From NCBI GenBank assembly GCA_002698785.1, contig PAAG01000014.1, positions 62,001-126,000 of the forward strand: a stretch of DNA of 64,000 nucleotides. Direction: 5' to 3'. The position numbers and the translations under genes are program-made. Source of the stretch: Verrucomicrobiales bacterium. GTDB lineage: Bacteria > Verrucomicrobiota > Verrucomicrobiia > Verrucomicrobiales > DEV007. Below, in pieces: positions 55,801-62,757 of this stretch (positions are counted from its first letter, which is position 1; each line of letters begins with the position of its first letter). The notes below the pieces were generated by a model. It was not told the DNA's origin, made no database searches, and was given only the letters and a program-made list of their open reading frames with translations.

Positions 55801-57660
55801 GCTAACATGATTATTTGCGAGACCTTCCGCTACTGTAAATACAGACCATTCGCCAAGTTTCGGTGAGTAGCGACTTACCCCCTTTGATGTTCCAAACCAA
55901 AGATTTCCCTCACTGTCTTTTAGCGCGGTCTGTATGGCATTATCCAGAAGACCGTCCGACTCGGTGAAAACTTTCCACATCCCACTTCCCGGAGAAAAAC
56001 GACTCAATCCTCCCCCTACGGTTCCAAACCACAAATTACCTTCATTATCTTCCAACGCACTCTGCACACCGTAATCTCCCAGATTGCCCGTCACGATATA
56101 CGTTTTCCACTCACCACTCCCCGGACTAAAGCGTCCGACTCCTCCAGCGTAAGATCCAAACCACAAGTCACCCTTCCTATCTTCCAACACACATTGTATA
56201 CCATTATCCGGAAGACCGTCCGATACCATCAGAGTATCCCATTCATTACTTCCCTGAGTATACTTACTCACACCTCCCCTCCATAAACCAAACCACAAGT
56301 TTCCCTTTCTGTCTTCCAACGCACATTGCACGTATTTATCTCCCAGCTTGTTAAATGATAAAAACTTTTTCCACTCGCCGGTCCGTGGATCATAACGACT
56401 AACTCCCCCTCCCAACGTACCAAACCATAGATTCCCGTCACTGGTTTCCAACGAGCACTGCACGTCATTATCCCCGAGACCGTCCAATTCCGAATAGGTT
56501 TTCCACTCACCAATTCGTGGCTGATATCGGCTCAGCCCTCCACCCATTGTCCCGAACCATAGATTTCCTTCTCGATCGTTCACCCCACATAGAACCAAGC
56601 TCCCCTTCAAACGGCTCGATACCAAATATTTATGCCACTCTCCATTTCGCGGCTGATACTTGCTCACTCCTCCACCAAACGTCCCAAACCAAAGATCTCC
56701 ATCTCCGTCTACCACCCCGCATAGAACGCTGTTCGACGCGAGACAGTCCAATCCCTTGAACGTCTGCCACTCACCACTTGCAGGAATAAAGCGACTCACT
56801 CCTTCTGCATTTGTTCCAAACCACAAATTCCCATCTTCGTCTTCTAGTATACATCGAACATCATTATTCGCGATACCGTCTGAATCTTTATAAGTTTTCC
56901 ACTCATCTCTTTCGGGATTGTAGCAACTAACTCCCCCTCGAAATGTACCGAACCACAGATTACCTTCACTATCTTTCAGAGTGCATTGCACATCATTATC
57001 CTCAAGACCGTTCAGCTTCGAATAGTTTTTCCACCCGCCGTCTTCTTTATCATACCGACTTATTCCTCTTCCATTCGTTCCAAACCAAAGATTTCCTTCG
57101 TCGTCGTCCTCTACGCATTGAACTATATTCGAAGCGAGACCGTCAGATTCCGTAAACGTCTTCCATTTGCCTTTTTCCGGCACATACTGGCTCACTCCCT
57201 GACCATTTGTACCAAACCATAAAACCCCCTCTCTATCTTCCAACGCGCAGAGTACGATATTTGAAGCAAGACCGTCAGATTCCGTGAACGTCTTCCATCT
57301 GCCGCTCTCCGGTTCATAGCAACTAATTCCTTTCCCATGCGTTCCGAACCATAAATTCCCCTTCCTATCCTCTACAGCGCATCGGATATCGTTGTGAGAA
57401 AGCCCATCCGATTCCGTAAACGTCTCCCATTCGCCGCTTTCTGGATCATAGCGGCACAATCCCGCCTTGTAGGCCCCAAACCACAGGTTTCCTGAGCTAT
57501 CCAGCAATGTGCATTGCAAATCACTTGCACTAATCGAGCGCGAAGATAATGACAATTCGGGTATCCTCTTTAACTGATTCGCCCCTCCAGAATGCTGTTC
57601 GCAACTCCCAAGGGTTGCGAACAGCACACACAGAAACGCAATCTGAATCGACGCTTTCAC
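52897..57660 (-). CDS. Transmembrane reg_prop beta-propeller sensor with cytoplasmic P-loop ATPase
   Basis: 1587 residues. N-terminal export signal with a lipobox-like TLGSC near residue 20. Residues about 46-645 are 14 copies of a 44-residue two-component regulator propeller repeat (motif NLWFGT-x-GGG-[VL]-S-[RK]-[YF]). A second, more divergent propeller-like region (about 650-960) follows. One membrane span lies near residues 975-997 (LFFYLAVLLVAFVATFVFWW). Beyond it is a cytoplasmic ATPase of the AAA/STAND type: Walker A VVGPRRMGKTSLLRRLEE near 1257, Walker B LVLIDEADGL near 1333 and a C-terminal winged-helix-like region. There is no histidine kinase or HTH domain, as would be usual behind reg_prop repeats. 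The GTG start overlaps the stop of the TIR gene by four bases. A signal-sensing NTPase is the best reading. Confidence 0.85.
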   Translation of the reverse strand: MKASIQIAFLCVLFATLGSCEQHSGGANQLKRIPELSLSSRSISASDLQCTLLDSSGNLWFGAYKAGLCRYDPESGEWETFTESDGLSHNDIRCAVEDRKGNLWFGTHGKGISCYEPESGRWKTFTESDGLASNIVLCALEDREGVLWFGTNGQGVSQYVPEKGKWKTFTESDGLASNIVQCVEDDDEGNLWFGTNGRGISRYDKEDGGWKNYSKLNGLEDNDVQCTLKDSEGNLWFGTFRGGVSCYNPERDEWKTYKDSDGIANNDVRCILEDEDGNLWFGTNAEGVSRFIPASGEWQTFKGLDCLASNSVLCGVVDGDGDLWFGTFGGGVSKYQPRNGEWHKYLVSSRLKGSLVLCGVNDREGNLWFGTMGGGLSRYQPRIGEWKTYSELDGLGDNDVQCSLETSDGNLWFGTLGGGVSRYDPRTGEWKKFLSFNKLGDKYVQCALEDRKGNLWFGLWRGGVSKYTQGSNEWDTLMVSDGLPDNGIQCVLEDRKGDLWFGSYAGGVGRFSPGSGEWKTYIVTGNLGDYGVQSALEDNEGNLWFGTVGGGLSRFSPGSGMWKVFTESDGLLDNAIQTALKDSEGNLWFGTSKGVSRYSPKLGEWSVFTVAEGLANNHVSCVVEGGEGNLWFGTAGGVSKIQPKEKASGGDSQHFPFSSENSYSIALNESRMALHRPNGIHIQGWSDKVMEKTLVPTGGSAVAAWAGWPKEPKLWVGSEQKGLSFVSDYKITKVDSIPSNHVVSLSVGRGGDAWVGTGAGAALVSQENLSVSKLIQWSKENPDNIPSGPVDAIAATPDGGAFLGYNSISPVLFHSEEQAKLRSETKILQYTGDGRIKRISTEAGVGFAETKINNIVWTSGRLWVATPRGLFVVEDGQETVRLETAEGLLAGRSIEKVEADGEGRLYLLTAGTKESPDPTVIGWDPSSGESFIWDRTKNLPEVVHDLSIHPDGRLFLNRGRYLYATAAAPVFGGQSPHSLFFYLAVLLVAFVATFVFWWNLETQKLNRDPSLAYQWKPVQSVFVIAMMRERTAKSVWVRNGLSENRNDWLRPLVGNSVLPRLAGLAFRTLGRLSKVKEGEVGQILLRDVEMEARLAALASLLSTEIEHAVEDREMGLSGVACRKGLPTPLQRGSLVLIASNPIEGIEPEERKRKVRAILTELGRDPTTPYLYLDSGEGDSAKRWLAPDFLELRRSEVSTLLLAPLPQNTLLGLLHGQGLLQWSPYSVSGEVADSEMFYGRKELLRTLLHAERLGRIVVGPRRMGKTSLLRRLEERTKEERKNVIPVFVDMMGISNERRAIRSFQKAVNWTGDSGVTLGEAVEKWARSLPSGKHGLVLIDEADGLVSADRGNEYRILTALRSLQQDRVCSFVLAGFRNLYRETLNQKSPLFNFANCEVLGALDSNAAIELAREPMQRLGVEYHDSDLVPELTTPLGNNPSLIQGACIRMLEILRQAPANSDPSEFLTIQKSTIAEALRQMKDELDAVFRDNTTPLARIAACLMADRENFTNEELDRLLGDAISPRRLTQQMSDSITIQLTLSGFIRRADSRFEWSVLLLRETVLEREPQKVIERILKDISEGESHLTEE
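55725..57528 (-). repeat. Fourteen 132-bp reg_prop repeats
   Basis: Tandem coding repeats of 44 codons. Each has the core D-x-x-G-N-L-W-F-G, then G-x-S-x-Y, G-E-W-K-T-F and S-D-G-L. Repeats 2-12 are nearly regular; the thirteenth unit lost one codon. DNA identity between units is enough for unequal crossing-over, so repeat number may vary between strains. Confidence 0.85.
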
Positions 57661-59066
57661 TTGCCAAGTTCTTTCATTACGGGTGCAGTCCAGGACCAGT
57701 TCCGGGATTCTCGCTGCATGATGCCCAGCCAGACAAGGGCGCGATCTTCGGGGGTCTCTTCAATGCCTTGGGGGATTTCGGGCAAGGAACTGAACAAGTG
57801 CAGTCGCTGTTTCACTTTTTCGTCCATGCCTCCCAAGTGATCCCTCAAGCGTTCCATTTGGGGAGAACGAAGGAGATGGGCTCTAATAGAATCCTCGTCA
57901 TCCAGCGGGGTGCCGGCCTCTAACACACTCTCCACCAAGGCGGGATGTCCTCCGGTTTCGCTCATGATATGACCTGCCTTTGCCCGGGTGCCTATTTGTG
58001 CCGCCAGTTCTCGGACTTCTTCGTCGGTGAACGGCTCCATCTGGACGGGTTCGAGCCGATGGAAGACGGAAAAGTCGGCGTCGCCGGTGCGCTGGCGCAA
58101 CGCATCCAGTTCCTCCCGCCCCCACACGAGCAACTTGAGGCCGTGATTGCAGACGCGGTGCAGGAAGAACCCGAAGTCCCGAAGTCGTGCGGGCGACACT
58201 CTGCCTAATCCGCCAATTACCAAGAGTAGTCTCTTGTTCTGCCTCGAGGCGACCCGCTGCAGCAGGTCGACCAGTTCTTCGAACCGATAGGCATGGTCTT
58301 CTTCGTCTGCCACTTCGTCGAAGGGTGCCTGCCATTCCGACGGGAGCGGGTAACCAAATAGCTGCTCGATCCCCATTTGAACATCCCGTTCACAGGCTCG
58401 GTAGAGACGTTTGTCGTTGTCGGTCCTCGTATCGGGAACGATTTGTATCGGGAGGAGTGTATTCTTTTTTACGCGCAGGTGGTCCACGACTTTTTTAATC
58501 GAGTCGCTGGCCTTGAACCCGAATGGTTCCAGGATGGCTACGCCGGGCCTGGCTGAGTCGTGCAGAAAGTCGAGGATCTGGCGAACGACTTTCGGACGGA
58601 CCATGTGCAATTTGCCGTCGGGCCCGAGAGCGGGCGGTTCGAGGGTGTCCTGTCCGTCCCGTGAGTCCGCTGGAAGGCATCGATCGGCGAGTTGGTTGAG
58701 GATGGCCTCGTCGGGCTCTCGAAAATCGGCATACTTCAATGGCGCGAGGAGCGGTGGAATCTCGCAGTCTTCCAGCAGGAGCGGGATCAGTCGTCCTCTC
58801 TTGTTGGCAGGATCTTCGAATACGGTTCCCGACCTCTCTGCCTCGCTCCAGTCGGAAGCAAAGAACCGGAGGGACATGCAGAGGATGACGTGGCGCGAGT
58901 GGGTCAATCCTTTCTCGATTTCCGACGGAATGTTTCCGCCGATTTCGATCTCGGTTTCGTCGAACCAAACCCTGACTCCGCGACTGGCCAAGCCCTGTGC
59001 AATTTTTCGCACTATCTCTTTGTCGGATGAGGAATGACTCAAGAAGACATCGTATTCAAATTCCAT
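57657..59066 (-). CDS. TIR domain protein with degenerate STAND-like ATPase region
   Basis: 469 residues. Residues 1-130 are a TIR domain: YDVFLSHSSSDKEIVRKIAQGLASRGVRVWFDETEI, GLTHSRHVILCMS and RGRLIPLLLED. In SDWSEAER the Trp73-x3-Glu77 pattern matches the catalytic Glu of NAD+-cleaving TIRs. The rest resembles an ATPase with a degraded P-loop (AILEPFGFKASDSIKKVV, near 165-185) and a degraded Walker B (LLLVIGGLGRVS), so probably no longer an active NTPase. GTG/TGA overlap (4 bases) with the propeller-ATPase gene shows translational coupling. A TIR effector controlled by the membrane sensor is inferred; signalling scaffold is an alternative. Confidence 0.85.
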   Translation of the reverse strand: MEFEYDVFLSHSSSDKEIVRKIAQGLASRGVRVWFDETEIEIGGNIPSEIEKGLTHSRHVILCMSLRFFASDWSEAERSGTVFEDPANKRGRLIPLLLEDCEIPPLLAPLKYADFREPDEAILNQLADRCLPADSRDGQDTLEPPALGPDGKLHMVRPKVVRQILDFLHDSARPGVAILEPFGFKASDSIKKVVDHLRVKKNTLLPIQIVPDTRTDNDKRLYRACERDVQMGIEQLFGYPLPSEWQAPFDEVADEEDHAYRFEELVDLLQRVASRQNKRLLLVIGGLGRVSPARLRDFGFFLHRVCNHGLKLLVWGREELDALRQRTGDADFSVFHRLEPVQMEPFTDEEVRELAAQIGTRAKAGHIMSETGGHPALVESVLEAGTPLDDEDSIRAHLLRSPQMERLRDHLGGMDEKVKQRLHLFSSLPEIPQGIEETPEDRALVWLGIMQRESRNWSWTAPVMKELGK

Positions 59067-59275
59067 CGGTTGCAGCGGCCTCCCTCACAAGATCAAATGA
59101 GTGTAGGGAGCGCAACCGAAAACAGGTGGAACAGGTAGTGAAATGTCGAGGTGAGGGATGTAGGTAGTTGGTTGTTCGACCAGCAAAACCGGTAACTGGC
59201 GAAACTGTAGCCAGTTCCGCTCCACCTAGCTAACTGGTTTTCTCCACCTCGACTCGGGTTTTCAAATATGACGAT

Positions 59276-60478
59276 TCACCACTGGCCTTTCAATTGTTCG
59301 GCCCAGGCAGCCCATTCGCGCTTTTCGTATTCCTTAGCCACTTCCTCGTCTTCTTTCTGGAAGTAGTCCCAGGCGTCTTCGAAGTGGTGAACGAGCTGGC
59401 CGTCACAGTCGATCAGCTTTTGAAACCAATCGGGATCGGTAACGTCGTATTTCTTTACGGCTTCCGGGGCGTTCGCAAGGAATTCCTCGCGAAACTGCGG
59501 GCTCGTGATGCGTCCCATAAGGGCACGCTGGTAGCTGCGCATTCCTGCAAATTCGGGAGCGAGAGGATCGGGTAGCTCACCCAGCCCATCGTTCACGTCG
59601 ACATCTTCGACAGGAGGTGCTTCCGTCGGACGATGGCTGTAGAAAATCTCGCGAGCCTTGCGGATGTCATGCATCACGGAACTGAAAGGCTTGAGTTTGC
59701 TGTCTCGCTCAAGAATCACGTTCCTGACATTCACGGAACGCTTTACCGCTTCATCGAAGAGTGGCCAGACTTGCTCCATCACAGGGGCGGAGTGACTGTC
59801 TTCCCAGCGTCCATCGGGAAGCTGATGCCCGCCGGCGAGGTGCATTTGTGAGACGCGCTCCATGGGCAACTTGTCGAAGAACTCGATGGGGTCGTATCCG
59901 TGGTTGTGTGCGTTGTTGAAAACGTTTGTCACATCGAGCAACAAGGTGCAGTCGGTTTCCTCACAAATACGCCGAAGGAAATCGGCTTCGCTTAGTGAAC
60001 TATGTGGAGCGGGAAAGGAATACGTCACATTCTCCAACGCGAAAGGGCGCCCCAGGATACGACGAACAGCATAATAATTCTGCTTGATCCATTGAACAGC
60101 AACCTCCTCGAACGGAATAGCGAGAAACATCGTCAGGTCGTTTCCGTCGACGCTATGGAAAGCAAGGTGCTCACTGAAAACATTGAGACCGTTCTCCTCC
60201 ATAAAACGCTTCGTGGAGTTCAGGTAAGTCTGGTTGAGTTCCCCTACTGTTCCGATCGAGAGACTGAGACCATGGGCAACGCACGGAAATTTCTGTAGGG
60301 CATCTTTCAGATATCGCTCTTCCGGGTCGCTGTAGGTCCTGCGCTCGCGGACAATGTAGTCCTCCGTAGAAATTTCGAGAAGGTCGATCTCTGAACGATT
60401 CGCGACAGCTTCGTTGTGAACGTTAAAACGGTAAGCGAGTCCGACGCCGTAGGGATGCTGATGATGCTCTGGGTGCAT
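59276..60478 (-). CDS. MNIO (DUF692) family multinuclear iron oxidase with C-terminal extension
   Basis: 400 residues. The DUF692 TIM barrel occupies about 10-290. Putative iron ligands and conserved residues are His69 (VAHGLSLSIG), Glu103/His104 (FSEHLAFHS), Glu149 (ALENVTYSFP), Asp182 (LLLDVTNVFNNAHNHGYDP), His213/His217 (MHLAGGHQL), Asp227/His229 (DSH) and Glu257 (ILERD). MNIOs such as MbnB modify Cys, Asp or Asn in peptide precursors using iron and O2. A roughly 95-residue tail (305-400; SYQRALMGRITSPQFREEFLANAPE) is not part of the canonical domain. It could be a leader-binding or partner module. Downstream of the precursor gene on the same strand. Confidence 0.9.
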   Translation of the reverse strand: MHPEHHQHPYGVGLAYRFNVHNEAVANRSEIDLLEISTEDYIVRERRTYSDPEERYLKDALQKFPCVAHGLSLSIGTVGELNQTYLNSTKRFMEENGLNVFSEHLAFHSVDGNDLTMFLAIPFEEVAVQWIKQNYYAVRRILGRPFALENVTYSFPAPHSSLSEADFLRRICEETDCTLLLDVTNVFNNAHNHGYDPIEFFDKLPMERVSQMHLAGGHQLPDGRWEDSHSAPVMEQVWPLFDEAVKRSVNVRNVILERDSKLKPFSSVMHDIRKAREIFYSHRPTEAPPVEDVDVNDGLGELPDPLAPEFAGMRSYQRALMGRITSPQFREEFLANAPEAVKKYDVTDPDWFQKLIDCDGQLVHHFEDAWDYFQKEDEEVAKEYEKREWAAWAEQLKGQW

Positions 60479-60521
60479 AGGAAAAAGAATGTTTGGGAGT
60501 GTCCGAATTTTCAGGATTCTC

Positions 60522-60567
60522 CCCTCACGGCTTCTGCTTCAGTTTGCAGTAGAAGAAATCGTGAGGG
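60522..60567 (-). promoter_or_regulatory. Intercistronic hairpin between precursor and MNIO genes
   Basis: CCCTCACG (60522-60529) pairs with CGTGAGGG (60560-60567). An inner stem CTTCTGCT with AGTAGAAG (one G-U) extends it after a small bulge. No U-run follows on the minus strand, so it is more likely an RNA-stabilising or processing element that keeps the precursor mRNA more abundant than the downstream enzyme mRNA. Confidence 0.5.
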
Positions 60568-60646
60568 TGTTGACTCCCCGATCGGCCGGGCCACCGCCGA
60601 AGCGAGGCCCGACCATCGGAGATTCATGTCAACGACATGCTACCGA

Positions 60647-60988
60647 TCAATGGTAGCAGTGGTTGCGCCAGCAGTTACGACGCCAGTGGTTGCAGAAGTA
60701 GTTACGACGCCAGCACCATCCGTGTGCTTCTACATCGCCTTCTGCTTCACCTTCAGGTGCAGGTCCATATCCGCCAGCTTCTGCGCCAGAGGTATAGATC
60801 TGGATTACAACCTGACCGCCTGTTCCGGGAACAGTCATTTCAGGTCCAGGTCCGACAGGCCCGGGAGCCGGTCCAACACCTACTTCATCGAGACGTTCTT
60901 TGATTTGCTCAGCTGGGATCATCTTGTCTTCAAGCTGATCGTCTGCAACATCGTAGAACTTTCCGTCACTACTTCTAAGTATAGCCAT
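60647..60988 (-). CDS. Candidate RiPP precursor peptide (113 residues)
   Basis: Layout: residues 1-37 are a structured-looking leader (MAILRSSDGKFYDV, then DDQLEDKMIPAEQIKERLDE). A Gly/Pro spacer (GVGPAPGPVGPGPEMTV) is followed by an acidic Gly-rich stretch. The C-terminal 23 residues (91-113) are rich in Trp, Arg, Asn, His and Cys. They include a nine-residue tandem repeat, W-R-R-N-x3-N-H at 93-101 and 102-110, plus four Cys (92, 99, 106, 111). Between a radical SAM gene upstream and an MNIO gene downstream on the same strand, the role as the shared substrate is very likely. AAGGA is at a good distance from the ATG at 60988. Confidence 0.85.
   Translation of the reverse strand: MAILRSSDGKFYDVADDQLEDKMIPAEQIKERLDEVGVGPAPGPVGPGPEMTVPGTGGQVVIQIYTSGAEAGGYGPAPEGEAEGDVEAHGWCWRRNYFCNHWRRNCWRNHCYH
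60659..60712 (-). repeat. Tandem 27-bp repeat encoding the duplicated core of the precursor
   Basis: Two 27-base units encode W93-H101 and W102-H110. The TGGCGTCGTAAC segment (WRRN) is identical in both. Only the three middle codons differ (Y-F-C in the first, C-W-R in the second). This indicates recent in-frame duplication. Confidence 0.8.
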
Positions 60989-61083
60989 TTTATTTTCCTT
61001 GGTTTGGTTTTGGTTTTAGTTGATGGCGCGCTGAGTGAGTTTTTCAGTCAGCAGCAGCCAACAAAGTTTTTTTGTGTATTGTG

Positions 61084-62358
61084 TTAGTTTTGGGGAGCGG
61101 GCATTTCGATGAGGGGAGCTACCTTGTCGGTAATCCCAAGATCGTTTTCCAGATCCTCCAAAATGATTTCCATGGGCATCTGCACTGTAGATTTGCACTG
61201 GTGCGTCTGCGCCGAGTCGAAAGAGCCATTCTCGTAGTATTTATTCGAGGGTGAGGCACCTCCGCAGTATTGCCAGAACTGACAGGTCTCGGCACACTTC
61301 TTGTTACCGGCCTCAATGTCAGCCAGGACATGTTGGAAAGCTTCATTCACCGTGGCGTCGAATACGGAACCGTTGATTAGGTTTCCAAAGCTGAAGCTTC
61401 CGTATTTTTCTGTCGGCTGCCCCAGGAGCTCCGGAGAGAAGCTGGAGAAGTTGCCGAAGCAGTCCACGTTGATCATCCCGAAAGGATCGGCCTCCATATT
61501 GTAGTAGTCGCCGTCAGGCTTATGAGACCATCCTGGTTCGAGGATGTTGCGCTCGGCGTTCTGAAACTCCCGCACGTTGATCGGGAATCCATCGGCTTTG
61601 TTGCGCAGATAAAATCTTTTCAGGAAAGAGCGAATTCGGTCGAGCCCACCCTCCATCTTGTCGAGTGAGGAGCTTGCGTTCGCGCCCTCTACTTCTTCGA
61701 TGTTGAACCCGAGTCCGGTGATATCGTGTTCCCGGTAGAATTCATACATTTCATCGGGGTGATCGACAGATATGTCAGAGATCACGGAGATCACGCCAAA
61801 GGGCACGTTGTTCTTCCTTAGAGTTTCCATGCCGCGCATGGCTTTCTGGAAAGTGCCTTCCCCTTTTCGGGTCTTGCGATGGTGATCGTGGATGTGCTCT
61901 GGACCATCGATACTGATTCCGACTTCCACCTGGTGCTCGTTCAGGAATGCACACCACTTATCGTTTACGAGCGTGCCATTGGTCTGAACGGAGTGGATCA
62001 CATAATCTTTTGCCTTTGGGAAACGATTGATGATCTCGAACGCCTGCTCATACCACTTAATCGGCACCGCGAGAGGCTCTCCAGCGTGCCAGAGAAGGCT
62101 GAAAGGAGAAATGACCAGTCCGCTATTCCAGATTTTGTCCATGACCTTCTCAAGAACATCGAAGTCCATCCGGCGAGTATCAGTGCGATTCGGCAGGTAG
62201 CAGTAGTCGCAGTTGATGTTGCAGAAAGGGCTCGGCTGGATCACGAGGAGTCCCATTGCAAGCCGATCCGAGTTCATTGGAGTCAGCTTCGGGATCTCGA
62301 GAGCAGCGTTCTGACTGGGAGCGCTCTGGGTTTGGGAAGCGGAAATGGTCGTTGTCAT
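61084..62358 (-). CDS. Radical SAM/SPASM peptide maturase, GrrM/triceptide type
   Basis: 424 residues. After a disordered 30-residue N-terminus the radical SAM cluster motif is Cys46-x3-Cys50-x2-Cys53 (PSPFCNINCDYCYLPNR), with HAGEP (91-95) as the SAM-binding GGEP-like loop. The SPASM region has Cys300, Cys355, Cys359, Cys365 and Cys388 (CAETCQFWQYCGGASPSNKYY...). The sequence around the cluster and the ESGSF/ENGSF-NKYY segment match the GRRM-system maturases as I know them. Those enzymes crosslink aromatic residues to a residue two positions on (three-residue cyclophanes). An anaerobic sulfatase-maturating enzyme is the main alternative, because two sulfatases are present, but the gene context favours a RiPP. 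Confidence 0.87.
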   Translation of the reverse strand: MTTTISASQTQSAPSQNAALEIPKLTPMNSDRLAMGLLVIQPSPFCNINCDYCYLPNRTDTRRMDFDVLEKVMDKIWNSGLVISPFSLLWHAGEPLAVPIKWYEQAFEIINRFPKAKDYVIHSVQTNGTLVNDKWCAFLNEHQVEVGISIDGPEHIHDHHRKTRKGEGTFQKAMRGMETLRKNNVPFGVISVISDISVDHPDEMYEFYREHDITGLGFNIEEVEGANASSSLDKMEGGLDRIRSFLKRFYLRNKADGFPINVREFQNAERNILEPGWSHKPDGDYYNMEADPFGMINVDCFGNFSSFSPELLGQPTEKYGSFSFGNLINGSVFDATVNEAFQHVLADIEAGNKKCAETCQFWQYCGGASPSNKYYENGSFDSAQTHQCKSTVQMPMEIILEDLENDLGITDKVAPLIEMPAPQN

Positions 62359-62430
62359 GATGCAGGTCTGACGATTAGCTATTCTAATTTATGAACACTT
62401 TTTGAATCTTTTTTCCTAATAGAGGGAGAT

Positions 62431-62598
62431 TCACTTACGAAGGTCCACGGTAACCTTTTTACGTGCTGCCTTTTTAGCCTTGGCCTGAAACTCGCGAACT
62501 ACATCGATGCGGTGTTGCAAAGGCAGTGTTGCTCTCACACCCTGCCGAACGGCACGGATGCGGTCAAAAAGGGACCCTGTGTTCATGTTGCTATTCAT
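62431..62598 (-). CDS. 55-residue basic peptide upstream of the maturase
   Basis: MNSNMNTGSLFDRIRAVRQGV is followed by an amphipathic helix and the highly basic tail AKAKKAARKKVTVDLRK. The ATG at 62598 is preferred over a TTG at 62625. No family recognised. Possible roles are a second substrate or leader-like peptide, a small regulator binding the adjacent inverted repeat, or a partner of the maturase. It sits 72 bases upstream of the radical SAM gene on the same strand. Confidence 0.6.
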   Translation of the reverse strand: MNSNMNTGSLFDRIRAVRQGVRATLPLQHRIDVVREFQAKAKKAARKKVTVDLRK

Positions 62599-62669
62599 AT
62601 TGAAGATTTCTTTTCGTTGAGGCAAGAAAACGGTAGAGAAAAACTCGGCACTCAGTTCGCCTTGCCTTT

Positions 62670-62685
62670 AGCGCAATTTTGCGCT
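62670..62685. promoter_or_regulatory. Inverted repeat in the divergent promoter region
   Basis: AGCGCAA, TT, TTGCGCT: perfect 7-bp arms with a two-base spacer. It lies midway between the divergent basic-peptide gene (start 62598) and the ABC exporter gene (start 62758), where a shared operator would be expected. Confidence 0.4.
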
Positions 62686-62757
62686 CGGTTAGTAGAGAGA
62701 CGACTGCGAGCGGGATTTCATGCGAATCGGTTTCGAGTTTTCCGCGTCGAACTGAAG

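Noticed and set aside
55725-57528. CRISPR-like array
   Set aside because: The regular repeats are 44-codon protein repeats in one long reading frame, not repeat-spacer units.
59194-59216. Inverted repeat AACTGGC/GCCAGTT between the MNIO and TIR genes
   Set aside because: 7-bp stem, 9-base loop, no U-run; could be the MNIO terminator or an operator for the TIR gene, but too weak to call.
61084-62358. Radical SAM enzyme as the maturase of the two sulfatases
   Set aside because: The Cys pattern would allow it, but the gene is in a peptide operon with precursor, MNIO and exporter, and the sequence around the cluster looks GrrM-like. Sulfatases are 20 kb or more away.
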